From the NCBI RefSeq assembly GCF_024397975.1, contig NZ_CP073745.1, positions 1,266,501 to 1,330,500 of the forward strand: 64,000 bases of DNA, in the 5' to 3' direction. Every line of letters begins with the position of its first letter. Position 1 is the first letter of the stretch. The notes below the pieces were generated by a model. It ran no database searches and was not told where the DNA came from. It saw nothing but the letters and a program-made list of their open reading frames with translations. Positions 44,188-53,685 of this stretch are shown here, piece by piece. The DNA comes from Bacterioplanoides sp. SCSIO 12839. GTDB lineage: Bacteria; Pseudomonadota; Gammaproteobacteria; Pseudomonadales; Oceanobacteraceae. The position numbers were made by a program, and so were the translations under genes.

Positions 44188-45333
44188 TTACCCTGCACTT
44201 AATGCGGCTTGTGTATCCAGGTTGGCATCGGAGGCAGCGGGTTCCGCCGTCTCCTGGTGTTGTTCGGTCACAAATACGGGTTCGACCAGTTCTCCATATT
44301 CGACAAACCCCTGGCCTATCGTAATGATGTCGGCCTTTTCTCCCAGGCCATAAACCCAGATGCCGGCTTTGTCGGCTTTTAATAAACTGATTGGCAGGAA
44401 GGTGACTCGGTGTTCTTCATCAATGCCTTTCAGGCCTAGTTTGCCTTCATCGTTGAGAATTAATAATGCTGGAGACACATGATAAGCATGAGTTTCTGGC
44501 TGAGGTACGTGAATTTTGGCCGTTAAGCCGCTAGTCATAACGCCACTTGGGTTTTTAACTTCCAGTTCAACCGGAAACGTACGGGTTTGTGCATCTGCTT
44601 CTGAAGCGACAAAACGGATGTGGCCATTCACACGCTGGCCATTGACCAAAATGGCATAAGCCTGATCACCAATATGAACGTTAGCCGCTTCCTGTTCGGC
44701 TAAATTGCCAGTCACCAGATAAGGCGAAAAGTCGAGTACGGTTGCGATTTCCTGGCCGTCTTTAACAAAATCACCAATTTCTACATTACGCTGGTCAACA
44801 ATGCCATCGAAGGGGGCTTTAATCTGAGTCGCATTCACTTGCAAGGTGTACTGAATCATTTCGGCTTCCGCATTCGCTAGATCCGTTTGTACTTTGGCCA
44901 GCTGAGATTCGTTGGCCAGGCCTTTTGCAAACAACTTTTGGGCGCTTTGCTCCTCCAGCTGACGTTGTTTTAAATTTGCTTTGGCTTGTTTCAGGCGGGC
45001 AGGCCAGTCTCGTGCATCCAGTTCGATTAATACATCGCCTTTTTGAACCCGCTCACCTTTGTTTTTATGAATAGCCACCACTTTGGCACGGATTTCAGAA
45101 CGTAATTCCACCCGGCGGTTGGCTGCGGTTCTGGCAGAAATCAGGACTTCACGCTGTGTCGCCTCGCCTTGCATCCTTTCTACCTGAACTCGCTTCAGGC
45201 CGGATTCCATTACCAGCGGCCTGGGATTAGAAAATTCCTGTTCCGGGCCGAGGCTGCCACTGGCGACCCAGATAATCATTAATAAAAACAGCACAATGGC
45301 TGCGATATGCCCCTGATTTAAATGTAGTGTCAT
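44188..45333 (-). CDS. RND efflux periplasmic adaptor (membrane fusion protein)
   Basis: A 381-residue adaptor. The N-terminal membrane anchor (IAAIVLFLLMIIWVASG) is followed by a lipoyl half (AKVVAIHKNKGERVQKGDVL), a coiled-coil hairpin (ARLKQAKANLKQRQLEEQSAQ), the second lipoyl half (IKAPFDGIVDQRNVEIGDFV) and beta-barrel region. ATG 45333 was chosen because the membrane anchor follows closely; an upstream ATG at 45444 would add 37 residues. It and the RND permease, 6 bp downstream, form one operon. Divergent from uup. Confidence 0.9.
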   Translation of the reverse strand: MTLHLNQGHIAAIVLFLLMIIWVASGSLGPEQEFSNPRPLVMESGLKRVQVERMQGEATQREVLISARTAANRRVELRSEIRAKVVAIHKNKGERVQKGDVLIELDARDWPARLKQAKANLKQRQLEEQSAQKLFAKGLANESQLAKVQTDLANAEAEMIQYTLQVNATQIKAPFDGIVDQRNVEIGDFVKDGQEIATVLDFSPYLVTGNLAEQEAANVHIGDQAYAILVNGQRVNGHIRFVASEADAQTRTFPVELEVKNPSGVMTSGLTAKIHVPQPETHAYHVSPALLILNDEGKLGLKGIDEEHRVTFLPISLLKADKAGIWVYGLGEKADIITIGQGFVEYGELVEPVFVTEQHQETAEPAASDANLDTQAALSAG

Positions 45334-45517
45334 GCTTGTGTTTCCGTCGCTGCTACGAACGTGATTACGCTGATTATTATTACTTTTCTTTATAACATAT
45401 TGCTCAGTCCGATAGGCGTGTGTTTTTTGCCAGTTCTGCTGCAAACGTGCCAGCCCATCGTTTGCCGTATTGCAGTATACTGCGCGTTTTGCCCTGAACT
45501 TAAGGTGATATTCGGTA

Positions 45518-47452
45518 ATGATGTTGGTGCAGTTAAAGCAGGTTGAGCTGGCGTTTGGTGATCATGTGCTGTTCGACAAAATTGATCTGGAGATTCACTC
45601 CGGCGAACGAGTATGTATCGTTGGTCGCAATGGCGCTGGTAAATCCACCTTGCTGAAAGTGCTCAACAGCTCTGTTATCCCGGATGATGGCAGTGTGGTG
45701 AAGCGCGATATGCTGCGGGTCGCAACGCTGCAACAGGAATTGCCACAAACGACGGATATGCCGGTTTACGATGTGGTGGCGGAAGGATTGGGGGATCTTG
45801 GCCATGTGATTGCGCAATACCATGATGAAACCGCCAAAGGTGCCGCAGCGAATTTAAAATTACTGGAGCAGTTGCAGAGCAAAATTGAAGCCGCTGATGG
45901 CTGGAGCTGGCAGCAAAAAGTGGACGCCATTATCCAGAAATTAAACTTACCGGGTGAAGCGAGTTTTTCCTCGCTCTCCGGTGGCTGGCAGCGTCGGGTG
46001 ATGCTGGCACGTGCGTTAGTGGTTGAGCCGGAATTACTGATTCTTGACGAACCTACCAACCATATGGATGTGCCCACGATTGAATGGCTGGAAGAGCAAC
46101 TTAAGCAGTTTAATGGCTCGCTGGTGTTTATTAGTCACGACCGGGCGTTTGTGCAGAATTTATCAACCCGTATTATCGATCTGGATCGTGGTCATGTGCA
46201 TGAGTGGCGCGGTGATTATTTAAGTTTTATCAGCCACCGGGAAAAACGACTGGAAGACGAAGCGGCACAAAACGCTTTGTTTGATAAACGCCTGGCGGAA
46301 GAAGAAAAGTGGATTCGTCAGGGCATCAAAGCTCGCCGTACCCGTAATGAGGGTCGGGTTGAGCGCTTAAAAGAAATGCGGAAAGAACGTAAAGCGCGCC
46401 GTGAGGTGGCCGGCACCGCCAACCTGAATCTGGGTCAGGCTGAAAACTCCGGCAAAATGGTGTTCGAAATTCAGAATCTGTCTTATACCTGGCAGAAAGA
46501 GGATGGTAAGGCTATCCCACAGGTGGACGATTTCACCGCTAATGTCTTGCGTGGCGACCGTATTGGTTTGGTAGGCCCCAATGGGGTCGGCAAAAGTACC
46601 TTATTAAAGTTGCTGTTAGGCAAACTTGAACCGCAGCAAGGTAAAATCAAGGTGGGAACCAAGCTGGAGGTGGCCTACTTCGATCAGGCACGTCATCAGT
46701 TGGATGAAGAAAAATCCATCGCGGATAACGTCGCTGACGGAAAAGATCACGTCATCGTGAATGGTAATTCACGCCATATTATTGGTTATCTCGGCGACTT
46801 TATGTTTTCGGGAGAGCGAGCCCGAACGCCGGTTAAAGCCCTATCGGGTGGTGAGCGAAACCGGGTGCTGCTGGCCAAGCTGTTCCTCAAGCCTTGTAAC
46901 TTGTTGGTGATGGATGAGCCTACCAACGACCTGGATGTGGAAACTCTGGAGCTGCTGGAAGAGCGCTTGTTGGAATACAACGCCACCTTGTTACTGGTGA
47001 GTCACGACCGGGCCTTTATCGACAATGTGGTGACCCAGCTTTGGGTGTTTGGTGAAAACGGCCATATTGATGAGCAGGTGGGTGGCTACAGCGATTGGCA
47101 GGAACGCAAAGTGGCACTGGAAAAGCAGAAACCTGCTGCCCAGAAAACAGCGGTGAAAAAAACAGAGCCTGCGAAAAATGAAGCCGTATCAACCCCAGCA
47201 GCTACCACTGCACCAGCACCCCAAAAGAAAAAACTCAGCTACAAGCTGCAGCGTGAGCTGGATAGCCTGCCGGATCAGATTGCTGAAACGGAAGCCGCAC
47301 GGGATGCTTTATTAGAGCAAAGCAATGCGGCTGATTTTTATTCCGGAGATGCCGATAACGTCCAGAAAGTGCTGGCCCAGTTAGCCGAAATGGAAGAGAA
47401 ACTGGAGCAGCTGGAAGAACGTTGGCTGGAGCTTGAGGAGATGACGGAATGA
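45518..47452 (+). CDS. uup: ABC-F ATPase Uup
   Basis: A 644-residue soluble tandem ATP-binding cassette protein without membrane segments. NBD1 has Walker A GRNGAGKST and signature LSGGWQRRV, with DEPTNHMD as Walker B. NBD2 has GPNGVGKST, LSGGERNRV and DEPTNDLD. A C-terminal coiled coil (DSLPDQIAETEAARDALLEQ) distinguishes Uup from EttA-type proteins. ABC-F proteins act at the ribosome; Uup has also been tied to precise excision of transposons and DNA replication. Two adjacent ATGs (45518, 45521) share one AAGGTGA site. The next gene overlaps its stop by 4 bp. Confidence 0.95.
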   Translation: MMLVQLKQVELAFGDHVLFDKIDLEIHSGERVCIVGRNGAGKSTLLKVLNSSVIPDDGSVVKRDMLRVATLQQELPQTTDMPVYDVVAEGLGDLGHVIAQYHDETAKGAAANLKLLEQLQSKIEAADGWSWQQKVDAIIQKLNLPGEASFSSLSGGWQRRVMLARALVVEPELLILDEPTNHMDVPTIEWLEEQLKQFNGSLVFISHDRAFVQNLSTRIIDLDRGHVHEWRGDYLSFISHREKRLEDEAAQNALFDKRLAEEEKWIRQGIKARRTRNEGRVERLKEMRKERKARREVAGTANLNLGQAENSGKMVFEIQNLSYTWQKEDGKAIPQVDDFTANVLRGDRIGLVGPNGVGKSTLLKLLLGKLEPQQGKIKVGTKLEVAYFDQARHQLDEEKSIADNVADGKDHVIVNGNSRHIIGYLGDFMFSGERARTPVKALSGGERNRVLLAKLFLKPCNLLVMDEPTNDLDVETLELLEERLLEYNATLLLVSHDRAFIDNVVTQLWVFGENGHIDEQVGGYSDWQERKVALEKQKPAAQKTAVKKTEPAKNEAVSTPAATTAPAPQKKKLSYKLQRELDSLPDQIAETEAARDALLEQSNAADFYSGDADNVQKVLAQLAEMEEKLEQLEERWLELEEMTE

Positions 47453-47949
47453 CCTGGGTAATTATTGCCGCCGTTGTGATGGCGATTATGGGCTCGGTGT
47501 TCTGGTTAAAACCCAGCGCCCGGGACGCTCGCCTGGCTGATTTACGGTTTAACGCCATTCGCGCCGGTTTGCAGGTGCGACAGTTCACCTTTAAAGCCGA
47601 TGCTGCCAAAACCGGGGTGCGTGACGATATTACCGCCACCAGTTATACCCTGATGAAAAAAGCCTCCTACGAAAATGGCGGTGGTCATGAAGACGCTTCT
47701 GGCGGTGAATTACAGTATTGTGTTGTTCGCCAACCAGCCTGGGATGATGAATGGCTGCCAGAAGGCCTGAGCTGGCACAATAAGGGCACACAAGGCGATG
47801 CCGAAAAGCTGGCAGCGTTATTGCCCGAATTATCCGATGAGCTGTTGATGCTGGAAGTGTATGAGCGCCGGGTATGTATGATGACAGCCGAAAAACAAGG
47901 CTCAAATGCCCAGCACTATCTGGCATTTCTTGAAGCCCTGTTGAAGTAA
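47449..47949 (+). CDS. membrane-anchored protein of unknown function (166 aa)
   Basis: The start ATG overlaps the uup stop (ATGA), so it is translationally coupled. A single N-terminal membrane segment (WVIIAAVVMAIMGSVFW) is followed by a cytoplasmic or periplasmic domain of 140 residues that includes Cys residues at ELQYCVVRQ and RRVCMMTAE. No family recognised by eye. The tight coupling with uup suggests a related role but proves none. Confidence 0.75.
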   Translation: MTWVIIAAVVMAIMGSVFWLKPSARDARLADLRFNAIRAGLQVRQFTFKADAAKTGVRDDITATSYTLMKKASYENGGGHEDASGGELQYCVVRQPAWDDEWLPEGLSWHNKGTQGDAEKLAALLPELSDELLMLEVYERRVCMMTAEKQGSNAQHYLAFLEALLK

Positions 47950-47982
47950 TCGGGAAACGTTGGATCAAAGCGTGTAAACCCT

Positions 47983-48210
47983 ATGAGCAATCCCAGTATC
48001 ATTGTTGATTTAGCCATTCCTGCCGATGAATACCTACGGGTCTATCAGGGCTCCGCCAAGCTGGTGAGTGCCATCGCCAGTGATGGCCGCCGGGTACAGT
48101 TTCCGGCCAATATCCTGCATAAAATGATCACCCGAGACGGTATTTATGGCCGCTTTCTGATTGAATTTAATCGCGAAGGGAAGTTTCAGAAGATTCAGAG
48201 AATCGGTTGA
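47983..48210 (+). CDS. DUF2835 family protein
   Basis: A 75-residue protein matching DUF2835: SIIVDLAIPADEYLRVYQG, VQFPANILHKMITRDGIYGRF and the final FQKIQRIG. Function unknown; the family is small, cytoplasmic and found in gammaproteobacteria. It lies 33 bp after the uup-linked gene and 85 bp before pyrD. Confidence 0.85.
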   Translation: MSNPSIIVDLAIPADEYLRVYQGSAKLVSAIASDGRRVQFPANILHKMITRDGIYGRFLIEFNREGKFQKIQRIG

Positions 48211-48226
48211 TGCTTGCATAAGATCA

Positions 48227-48255
48227 TCTACATCCGTCGCCAGCTTGCGTATAAT
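48227..48255 (+). promoter_or_regulatory. possible sigma-70 promoter of pyrD
   Basis: TATAAT (48250-48255) is a perfect -10; TCTACA (48227-48232) is a partial -35 with 17-base spacing. It lies 40 bp before the pyrD start. Confidence 0.55.
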
Positions 48256-48295
48256 GCCGCGCAATTTATTCGTTGTGGCTGATGTGAGGTAGATG

Positions 48296-49321
48296 ATGGC
48301 TGATTGGTATGGACTGACCCGACAACTGTTTTTCCGCTTAAGTGGCGAAACATCCCATGAACTGGGCCTGGATATGCTGGGTGCTGGTGAGCGTCTGGGC
48401 CTGTTACAGTATCTGGCACCTCAGGTTGCTTCTGCACCCACAACCGTTGCGGGCATTGAGTTTCCTAATCCGGTTGGTCTGGCTGCGGGTCTTGATAAAA
48501 ACGGCGATTATATCGATGCCTTTGCCCGTTTAGGTTTCGGTTTTATTGAAATTGGTACCATTACACCACGCCCGCAACCGGGTAATCCGAAGCCCCGTTT
48601 GTTCCGTATTCCAGAGCGCCGCGCCATTATCAATCGCATGGGCTTTAACAACAAAGGTGTGGATCATCTGGTTGAGCAGGTTAAAAAAGCCAAATACAAA
48701 GGTGTGCTGGGCATTAATATCGGCAAAAACTTTGATACCCCAGTTGAGAATGCTACCTCCGATTACCTGATCTGCCTGGAGAAGGTGTATCAATACGCCA
48801 CCTACATCACGGTGAATATTTCTTCTCCTAATACGCCTGGGTTACGCACTCTGCAATACGGTGACGCGTTAAAAGAACTGCTGGAGCCGTTAAAGCAGCG
48901 CCAGAAAGAGCTGGCTGAAGAATTTGGTTATAAGCCGATCTTTGTGAAAATTGCGCCGGATATGGAAGACAACGAAGTTGATATGGTGGCGCAAACTCTG
49001 ATCGAAACCGATATCGACGGTGTGATTGCCACCAATACCACACTGTCGCGTGACGGCGTTCAGGGGATGAAACACGGTAATGAAGCGGGTGGTTTGAGTG
49101 GTGCTCCGGTAGAAGATCTGGCGACTGAAACTGTTGAACGTTTAGTGAAAGCGCTGGATGGCAAACTGCCGGTGATTGGTGTGGGAGGTATTCTTGATGG
49201 CAAAGGAGCGGTTGAGAAAATGGCCGCGGGCTCGCAACTGGTTCAGGTGTACTCCGGCTTTATTTACCGTGGCCCGGAGCTGATTGGTGAGTGTGTTGAC
49301 GCCATCGCGGCCATGAAATAA
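48296..49321 (+). CDS. pyrD: dihydroorotate dehydrogenase (quinone)
   Basis: A 341-residue class 2 enzyme that oxidises dihydroorotate to orotate and passes electrons to the quinone pool, anchored by its N-terminal helices ([21 protein letters not shown]). FMN-binding and catalytic blocks are visible: [44 protein letters not shown] and [11 protein letters not shown] with the catalytic Ser. ATG 48296 has the better spacing to GAGG; ATG 48293 is next to it. Followed by a terminator and the convergent rmf gene, an order shared with Pseudomonas. Confidence 0.97.
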   Translation: MADWYGLTRQLFFRLSGETSHELGLDMLGAGERLGLLQYLAPQVASAPTTVAGIEFPNPVGLAAGLDKNGDYIDAFARLGFGFIEIGTITPRPQPGNPKPRLFRIPERRAIINRMGFNNKGVDHLVEQVKKAKYKGVLGINIGKNFDTPVENATSDYLICLEKVYQYATYITVNISSPNTPGLRTLQYGDALKELLEPLKQRQKELAEEFGYKPIFVKIAPDMEDNEVDMVAQTLIETDIDGVIATNTTLSRDGVQGMKHGNEAGGLSGAPVEDLATETVERLVKALDGKLPVIGVGGILDGKGAVEKMAAGSQLVQVYSGFIYRGPELIGECVDAIAAMK

Positions 49322-49340
49322 CGGATATAGATAGATATAA

Positions 49341-49366
49341 AAAGCCCGGCTCAAAGGCCGGGCTTA
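49341..49366. terminator. rho-independent-type hairpin between pyrD and rmf
   Basis: AAGCCCGGC (49342-49350) pairs with GCCGGGCTT (49357-49365). On the plus strand it lacks a U-run but is flanked by A on the left, so it should terminate rmf transcripts reading left better than pyrD. A second hairpin follows it. Confidence 0.75.
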
Positions 49367-49384
49367 CCTCCCGGGAGAGGAGGT
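49366..49384. repeat. second hairpin ACCTCC/GGAGGT with anti-SD-like arm
   Basis: ACCTCC (49366-49371) pairs with GGAGGT (49379-49384). On the minus strand the rmf transcript would carry ACCTCCTC, matching the 16S anti-Shine-Dalgarno. Whether this matters is speculative. Confidence 0.45.
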
Positions 49385-49413
49385 ATGGGTTTTAACGGTA
49401 GAACCGTGAGCCG

Positions 49414-49608
49414 CTATACTGCGATCTTATGAACTCCAGAAACGCCGGTGTAACCATCCCAGTGATCGGCACGGCCAGAACGCCATCCGGCCAGCCAGGC
49501 ATCGCGTTGACCCCCCATGGGGGCAAGATCTTTTGAACGGCGCTCAACACCTGCGCGGTAACCTCGTGCAAAAGCTCTTTCCTGCATATCGCGTTTCTGT
49601 TTCTTCAT
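49414..49608 (-). CDS. rmf: ribosome modulation factor
   Basis: A 64-residue basic protein that drives 70S ribosomes into inactive 100S dimers in stationary phase. The family pattern is complete: MKKQKRDMQERAFARGYRAG and SKDLAPMGGQRDAWLAGWRSGR. Convergent with pyrD and 183 bp from the divergent rlmL start, the same arrangement as in Pseudomonas and E. coli. Confidence 0.95.
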   Translation of the reverse strand: MKKQKRDMQERAFARGYRAGVERRSKDLAPMGGQRDAWLAGWRSGRADHWDGYTGVSGVHKIAV

Positions 49609-49791
49609 ACGTTGCGTCCTCGCATTATTTTGGAAACATCAGTCAATAAGCGTTCAGTAGTTGATGCCAAACGTTTATGACGTAACCATGACAGTTCTAC
49701 TCTGTTGGAACTGGGATGTTAATTAACAATTTTTTATAAGCGGTAGCGTTTTTGCTGCCAGAAACTATTTGACGAAGTGGCTGTTATCACC

Positions 49792-51996
49792 ATGCAAAAT
49801 GAATCTTCCCCCTCCCAATTACGCTGGTTAGCGGCTTGCCCAAAAGGCATTGAGCCACTGCTGGCAGCTGAAATCAGAGACTTAGGTGGGGAAGTTGAAC
49901 GAGAAACCCACCTTGGTGTTTTATGGCAGGGGGATATGCGCACGGCTTATCGCTTCTGTTTGTGGACCCGCTTGGCCAGCCGTTTGCTGTTTCCTTTGCA
50001 GGAAAGTCAGGTAGACAATGTTGACCAACTTTATCAGGTGGCGCGCGACGTAGACTGGCAAACGGTGTTCCCGGTGGGCGCTTCGTTCCGAATCGATTTC
50101 CACGGTAAAACGGACTTTGTGCGTAATACCCAGTTTGGTGCGCAAAAGGTGAAAGATGGCATTGTTGATAACTTCCGCGAAGAGCTGGGAGCTCGTCCGT
50201 CAGTTGCTAAAGATGGTGATGTTCGTATTGAAGCACAGCTGCGTAAAGGCAAGCTGGCGCTGTATCTGAACGTCAGCGGCGACAGCCTGCATCGTCGTGG
50301 CTATCGCTTACAACCGGGGAAGGCACCATTAAAAGAAAACCTGGCGGCGGCGATTCTGATTCGTTCCGGTTGGCAGGAAGCCTTAAAGCAGGGTAGCCAT
50401 CTGGTTGATCCTATGTGTGGTTCCGGCACCTTATTAATTGAAGCGGGCATGATGGCCGCCGATATTGCACCGGGGTTAAATCGCCAGCAATGGGGTTTTG
50501 ATCGCTGGCAGCGTCATAACCGCAAACTATGGCTGGAAGAAGTTGAAGCGGCTCGTCGGCGTCGTACTGACGGTTTAGCGAATATGAAAAATCGTTTGTA
50601 CGGTTTTGATATTGATTCGGAGCAGTTAAATGCTGCGAATAAAAACCTGGAACGTTCCGGATTAAAAGACAAAATCCATTTAGAGCGCCGCTCCATCGAA
50701 AACCTGCGTATTCAGAAAGAAACTGCAGAACAAGGTGGTTTGGTGGTGTGTAACCCGCCTTATGGCGAGCGTCTGAGTGAACTGCCACAACTGGCACCTC
50801 TGTATCAGGATTTTAACGACGCCACGCTGCGTTTATTGCCTCACTGGAAATTAGCGGTATTTACCGGTAATACCGATTTATCAAAAAGTATTCGTCGCCC
50901 GCTGGAAAAACAATACCGCTTTATGAACGGTAAAATTCAGACGCGCTTATTGGTATTGGGGCCAGCAGATGAAAAATCCTCGGCACCAGCTCCCAGCCGA
51001 ATTCGTGGCCCGGTAGAAGCCTTTGCCAATCGCCTTAAAAAGAATTTAAAACCTCTTAGGAAGTGGGCTAAGCGCGAAAACATTCACGCCTACCGGATTT
51101 ACGATGCGGATATTCCGGAATACGCCGTAGCGGTGGATTGTTATCAGGATGCCAATAGCGATACCGAATGGCTGCATGTGCAGGAATATGTACCGCCTAA
51201 ATCCATTGATGAAGAAAAATCTGAGCGTCGCTTATTGGATGTATTAGCGGCTTTGCCAGAAGTAACCGACATCCCGGCCGAGCGGATTATTTTAAAACGC
51301 CGTGAACGTCAGTCGGGCAAGAAGCAATATGAGAAGCAGCAGGATGTACGGTCTTTACAAGAATCACGCCGCTTTGAGGTGATTGAGGGGCAAGCCAAGG
51401 TTCTGGTGAATCTGAAAGATTACCTCGATACTGGTTTATTCCTTGATCATCGTCCAACCCGATTGGATATTGCCAAGCGCTGCGCTGCCTTACCTAAAGG
51501 TGCGCGGATGCTGAATTTATTCTGTTATACCGCGGTGGGTTCCTTGCATGCGGCACTGGCGGGCGCAAAAACCACCAGTGTTGATATGTCCCGGACGTAC
51601 TTAAACTGGGGTAAAGATAATTTTACCGCCAATAATTTAAAAATCAGTGAGCATGAATTTGTGCAGGCTGATTGTATGCAGTGGCTGAAAGAAGCTGCGG
51701 AGCATTCAGCGGCGCAATACGATCTGATTTTTATGGACCCACCAACCTTTTCTAACTCGAAGCGGATGGAAGGGGTATTGGATGTACAGCGTGACCATGT
51801 GCAGTTGATTCAGGATGCGATGGCGTTACTGAAACCGGGCGGTTTGCTGATTTTCTCAAATAACTACCGCAAGTTTGAGATGGATAGTGAAGCCTTGTCT
51901 GACTTTACTATTCAGAATGTCAGCCATAAATCGGTACCGCAGGATTTTGCTCGTCGTAAAAACATTCATATGTGTTTTCATATTCAGGCGAAATAA
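49792..51996 (+). CDS. rlmL: 23S rRNA bifunctional methyltransferase (RlmKL)
   Basis: A 734-residue fusion of two methyltransferases. The N-terminal part holds a THUMP domain and the m2G2445 enzyme (RlmL): DPMCGSGTLLIEAGMMA binds SAM and VCNPPYGERL is the N6/N2-MTase NPPY motif. The C-terminal part is the m7G2069 enzyme (RlmK): MLNLFCYTAVGSLHAALAG and DPPTFSNSKRM. ATG 49792 is favoured over GTG 49777; the choice changes five residues and neither start has a strong ribosome site. Length fits E. coli RlmL (about 702). Confidence 0.94.
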   Translation: MQNESSPSQLRWLAACPKGIEPLLAAEIRDLGGEVERETHLGVLWQGDMRTAYRFCLWTRLASRLLFPLQESQVDNVDQLYQVARDVDWQTVFPVGASFRIDFHGKTDFVRNTQFGAQKVKDGIVDNFREELGARPSVAKDGDVRIEAQLRKGKLALYLNVSGDSLHRRGYRLQPGKAPLKENLAAAILIRSGWQEALKQGSHLVDPMCGSGTLLIEAGMMAADIAPGLNRQQWGFDRWQRHNRKLWLEEVEAARRRRTDGLANMKNRLYGFDIDSEQLNAANKNLERSGLKDKIHLERRSIENLRIQKETAEQGGLVVCNPPYGERLSELPQLAPLYQDFNDATLRLLPHWKLAVFTGNTDLSKSIRRPLEKQYRFMNGKIQTRLLVLGPADEKSSAPAPSRIRGPVEAFANRLKKNLKPLRKWAKRENIHAYRIYDADIPEYAVAVDCYQDANSDTEWLHVQEYVPPKSIDEEKSERRLLDVLAALPEVTDIPAERIILKRRERQSGKKQYEKQQDVRSLQESRRFEVIEGQAKVLVNLKDYLDTGLFLDHRPTRLDIAKRCAALPKGARMLNLFCYTAVGSLHAALAGAKTTSVDMSRTYLNWGKDNFTANNLKISEHEFVQADCMQWLKEAAEHSAAQYDLIFMDPPTFSNSKRMEGVLDVQRDHVQLIQDAMALLKPGGLLIFSNNYRKFEMDSEALSDFTIQNVSHKSVPQDFARRKNIHMCFHIQAK

Positions 51997-52024
51997 AAGG
52001 TAATAAAAGACAAGAGGATAGGCG

Positions 52025-52399
52025 ATGGCGAACAAACCGATATCTGACGTAAAAAGGCCGGTTAATCAACACAAAGCCTATCATGCCCATGTGTACTTTG
52101 ATCAAAGTAGCCTTGAGTTTGCTACGCAACTTTGTCAACAAGCCGGAGAGCAATTTGGTTTAAAGGTTGGCCGTGTTCATCAGAGGCCTATTGGGCCTCA
52201 TACTCGATGGAGCTGCCAGATTACTTTTGGTGAAAAGTCGTTTGATGCGTTTATTCCCTGGTTAGATCAACAACGCGCTGAACTCAGCGTGCTGGTGCAC
52301 GCTTTGACGGGGAATGATCTGGCTGATCACACCGAATACGCCTATTGGCTGGGTGATCCGGTGCCGTTGGATTTAAGTATGTTTAATTACAGCGCTTAA
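52025..52399 (+). CDS. DOPA 4,5-dioxygenase family protein
   Basis: A 124-residue protein matching the DOPA 4,5-dioxygenase-type family: [17 protein letters not shown] at the N-terminus (His-x-His), [20 protein letters not shown] in the middle and [21 protein letters not shown]. The His residues would bind Fe(II) for extradiol cleavage. ATG 52025 follows GAGGA. The C-terminus overlaps the convergent endA by 17 bp. Bacterial members often lack a proven substrate. Confidence 0.82.
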   Translation: MANKPISDVKRPVNQHKAYHAHVYFDQSSLEFATQLCQQAGEQFGLKVGRVHQRPIGPHTRWSCQITFGEKSFDAFIPWLDQQRAELSVLVHALTGNDLADHTEYAYWLGDPVPLDLSMFNYSA

Positions 52400-53090
52400 T
52401 AAACGGGTTGCGATTACCCTGAACTTCTTTAATCAGCTGATTACGGCGGCACTCCCAACGGCTTGGTGGGTGCTGTTTGTTCCAGGCCTGATACAGCCGG
52501 CGTTCTTGTTTCGATAATTTCAGAGAATACTGCTGGCTCATGTACAAATACGCCCGGGCAATAGCGCCGCGACTGATTTCCGGGGGCTGGACTTTTTTCC
52601 TTTTAAAGTCGACGACCATATCACACTGGCCATATTGTTTCGGGAATCCTTGCCAGTCACTGAAGCGGTAGTTAGAACGGTCGCCATTCACTTCACCAAT
52701 GGCAGGCACCAGGTTGTGCATGTCGCCTTCCATCAGACGGAATTCGTTGTCTTTTTTACAGGCTTTGCGACCACCGTTTTGCCAGCACTGACGCTGATGG
52801 CCAAACGCCCAGGCCGGTACAATATGTTCCCATTCAATTCGGCTGGCGCGCTTTTGTTGTTTTCGCACCTGATAACCGCAGCTACTGAGCTCAGGGGTTA
52901 ATTTTTTCCCCTGATAGCTAAAGTCACAGCCACAATAAAAACTGGTTTGATGCTCACCTTTATATAACGCTTTGAGCTGTTTTTTGGCTTGGCGAAAGTT
53001 CAGTGGTTCGGCAAGAGTGCTATTCACGAACAACAGAGAAACAGCCAGCAGCAGGCATTGTGCAAGAGACGGGGCAGAGCGTAAACGCAT
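52383..53090 (-). CDS. endA: endonuclease I
   Basis: A 235-residue secreted or periplasmic nonspecific nuclease of the EndA/Vvn family. The signal peptide ends near [22 protein letters not shown] holds the catalytic His, [27 protein letters not shown] the Asn metal ligand and support residues. Paired Cys residues ([26 protein letters not shown]) point to disulfides as in Vvn. Degrades DNA in the periplasm or medium. Confidence 0.93.
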   Translation of the reverse strand: MRLRSAPSLAQCLLLAVSLLFVNSTLAEPLNFRQAKKQLKALYKGEHQTSFYCGCDFSYQGKKLTPELSSCGYQVRKQQKRASRIEWEHIVPAWAFGHQRQCWQNGGRKACKKDNEFRLMEGDMHNLVPAIGEVNGDRSNYRFSDWQGFPKQYGQCDMVVDFKRKKVQPPEISRGAIARAYLYMSQQYSLKLSKQERRLYQAWNKQHPPSRWECRRNQLIKEVQGNRNPFIKRCN

Positions 53091-53210
53091 CAGATACTAC
53101 TCAATTCTGATTAATACAAACCGCCATTTTAATGTGATTCTCACGGTTTAGCACGACTAATGAGGGTGTTATGATGGCCCCGTTTTATTATTCGACCATC
53201 AGGTAACGTT

Positions 53211-53600
53211 ATGTCTAAAAGCTTTGAAGCTCAGGGAATCATTCACTCCATCGACCAGACCCGTGAATATGGCCAGAATGGATTCACTAAGCGTGAATTT
53301 GTAATCAAACTAAGCGGTGATGGTGAAAACCCGGATTACCCGAATTATGTTGCGCTGGAGCTGATCAAAGACAAGTGTGCACTGATGGATGGTTATCAGG
53401 TAGGTGAAGAAGTCGTGGTGACTTTTAACCTTTCCGGCCGTTTATGGAATGCACCGGGCAAGCCTGAAAAATGTTTCACCAGCTTACAGGCGTGGAAAGT
53501 GGATCGTGCGGGTGGTCAGCCAGCAGCTCAGAACTTTGATATGGGTGGTTTTGCACCGGCTTCTTCTGGTCCTGCGTTTGATGACGATGTACCGTTCTGA
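53211..53600 (+). CDS. DUF3127 OB-fold-like protein with SSB-like acidic tail
   Basis: A 129-residue protein. Residues 1-95 look like an OB-type beta-barrel (KSFEAQGIIHSIDQTREYG, KREFVIKLSGDGENPDYP, GRLWNAPGKPEKCFTSLQAWKV), matching DUF3127. The tail is disordered and ends FDDDVPF, nearly the SSB consensus DDDIPF that recruits repair and replication proteins. It may bind single-stranded DNA or interact with SSB-binding proteins; this is inference. ATG 53211 follows AGGTAA. A terminator follows. Confidence 0.8.
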   Translation: MSKSFEAQGIIHSIDQTREYGQNGFTKREFVIKLSGDGENPDYPNYVALELIKDKCALMDGYQVGEEVVVTFNLSGRLWNAPGKPEKCFTSLQAWKVDRAGGQPAAQNFDMGGFAPASSGPAFDDDVPF

Positions 53601-53622
53601 TTTTCTTTGTCTATGAGGCAAT

Positions 53623-53663
53623 AAAAAACCGAAGGTAAGCTTCCACTTACTTTCGGTTTTTAG
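53623..53663. terminator. bidirectional rho-independent terminator
   Basis: AAAACCGAAGGTAAG (53625-53639) pairs with CTTACTTTCGGTTTT (53646-53660), one mismatch. It serves the DUF3127 gene and the convergent aminotransferase gene. Confidence 0.87.
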
Positions 53664-53685
53664 TATTAAGCGAATAAATCAGATG

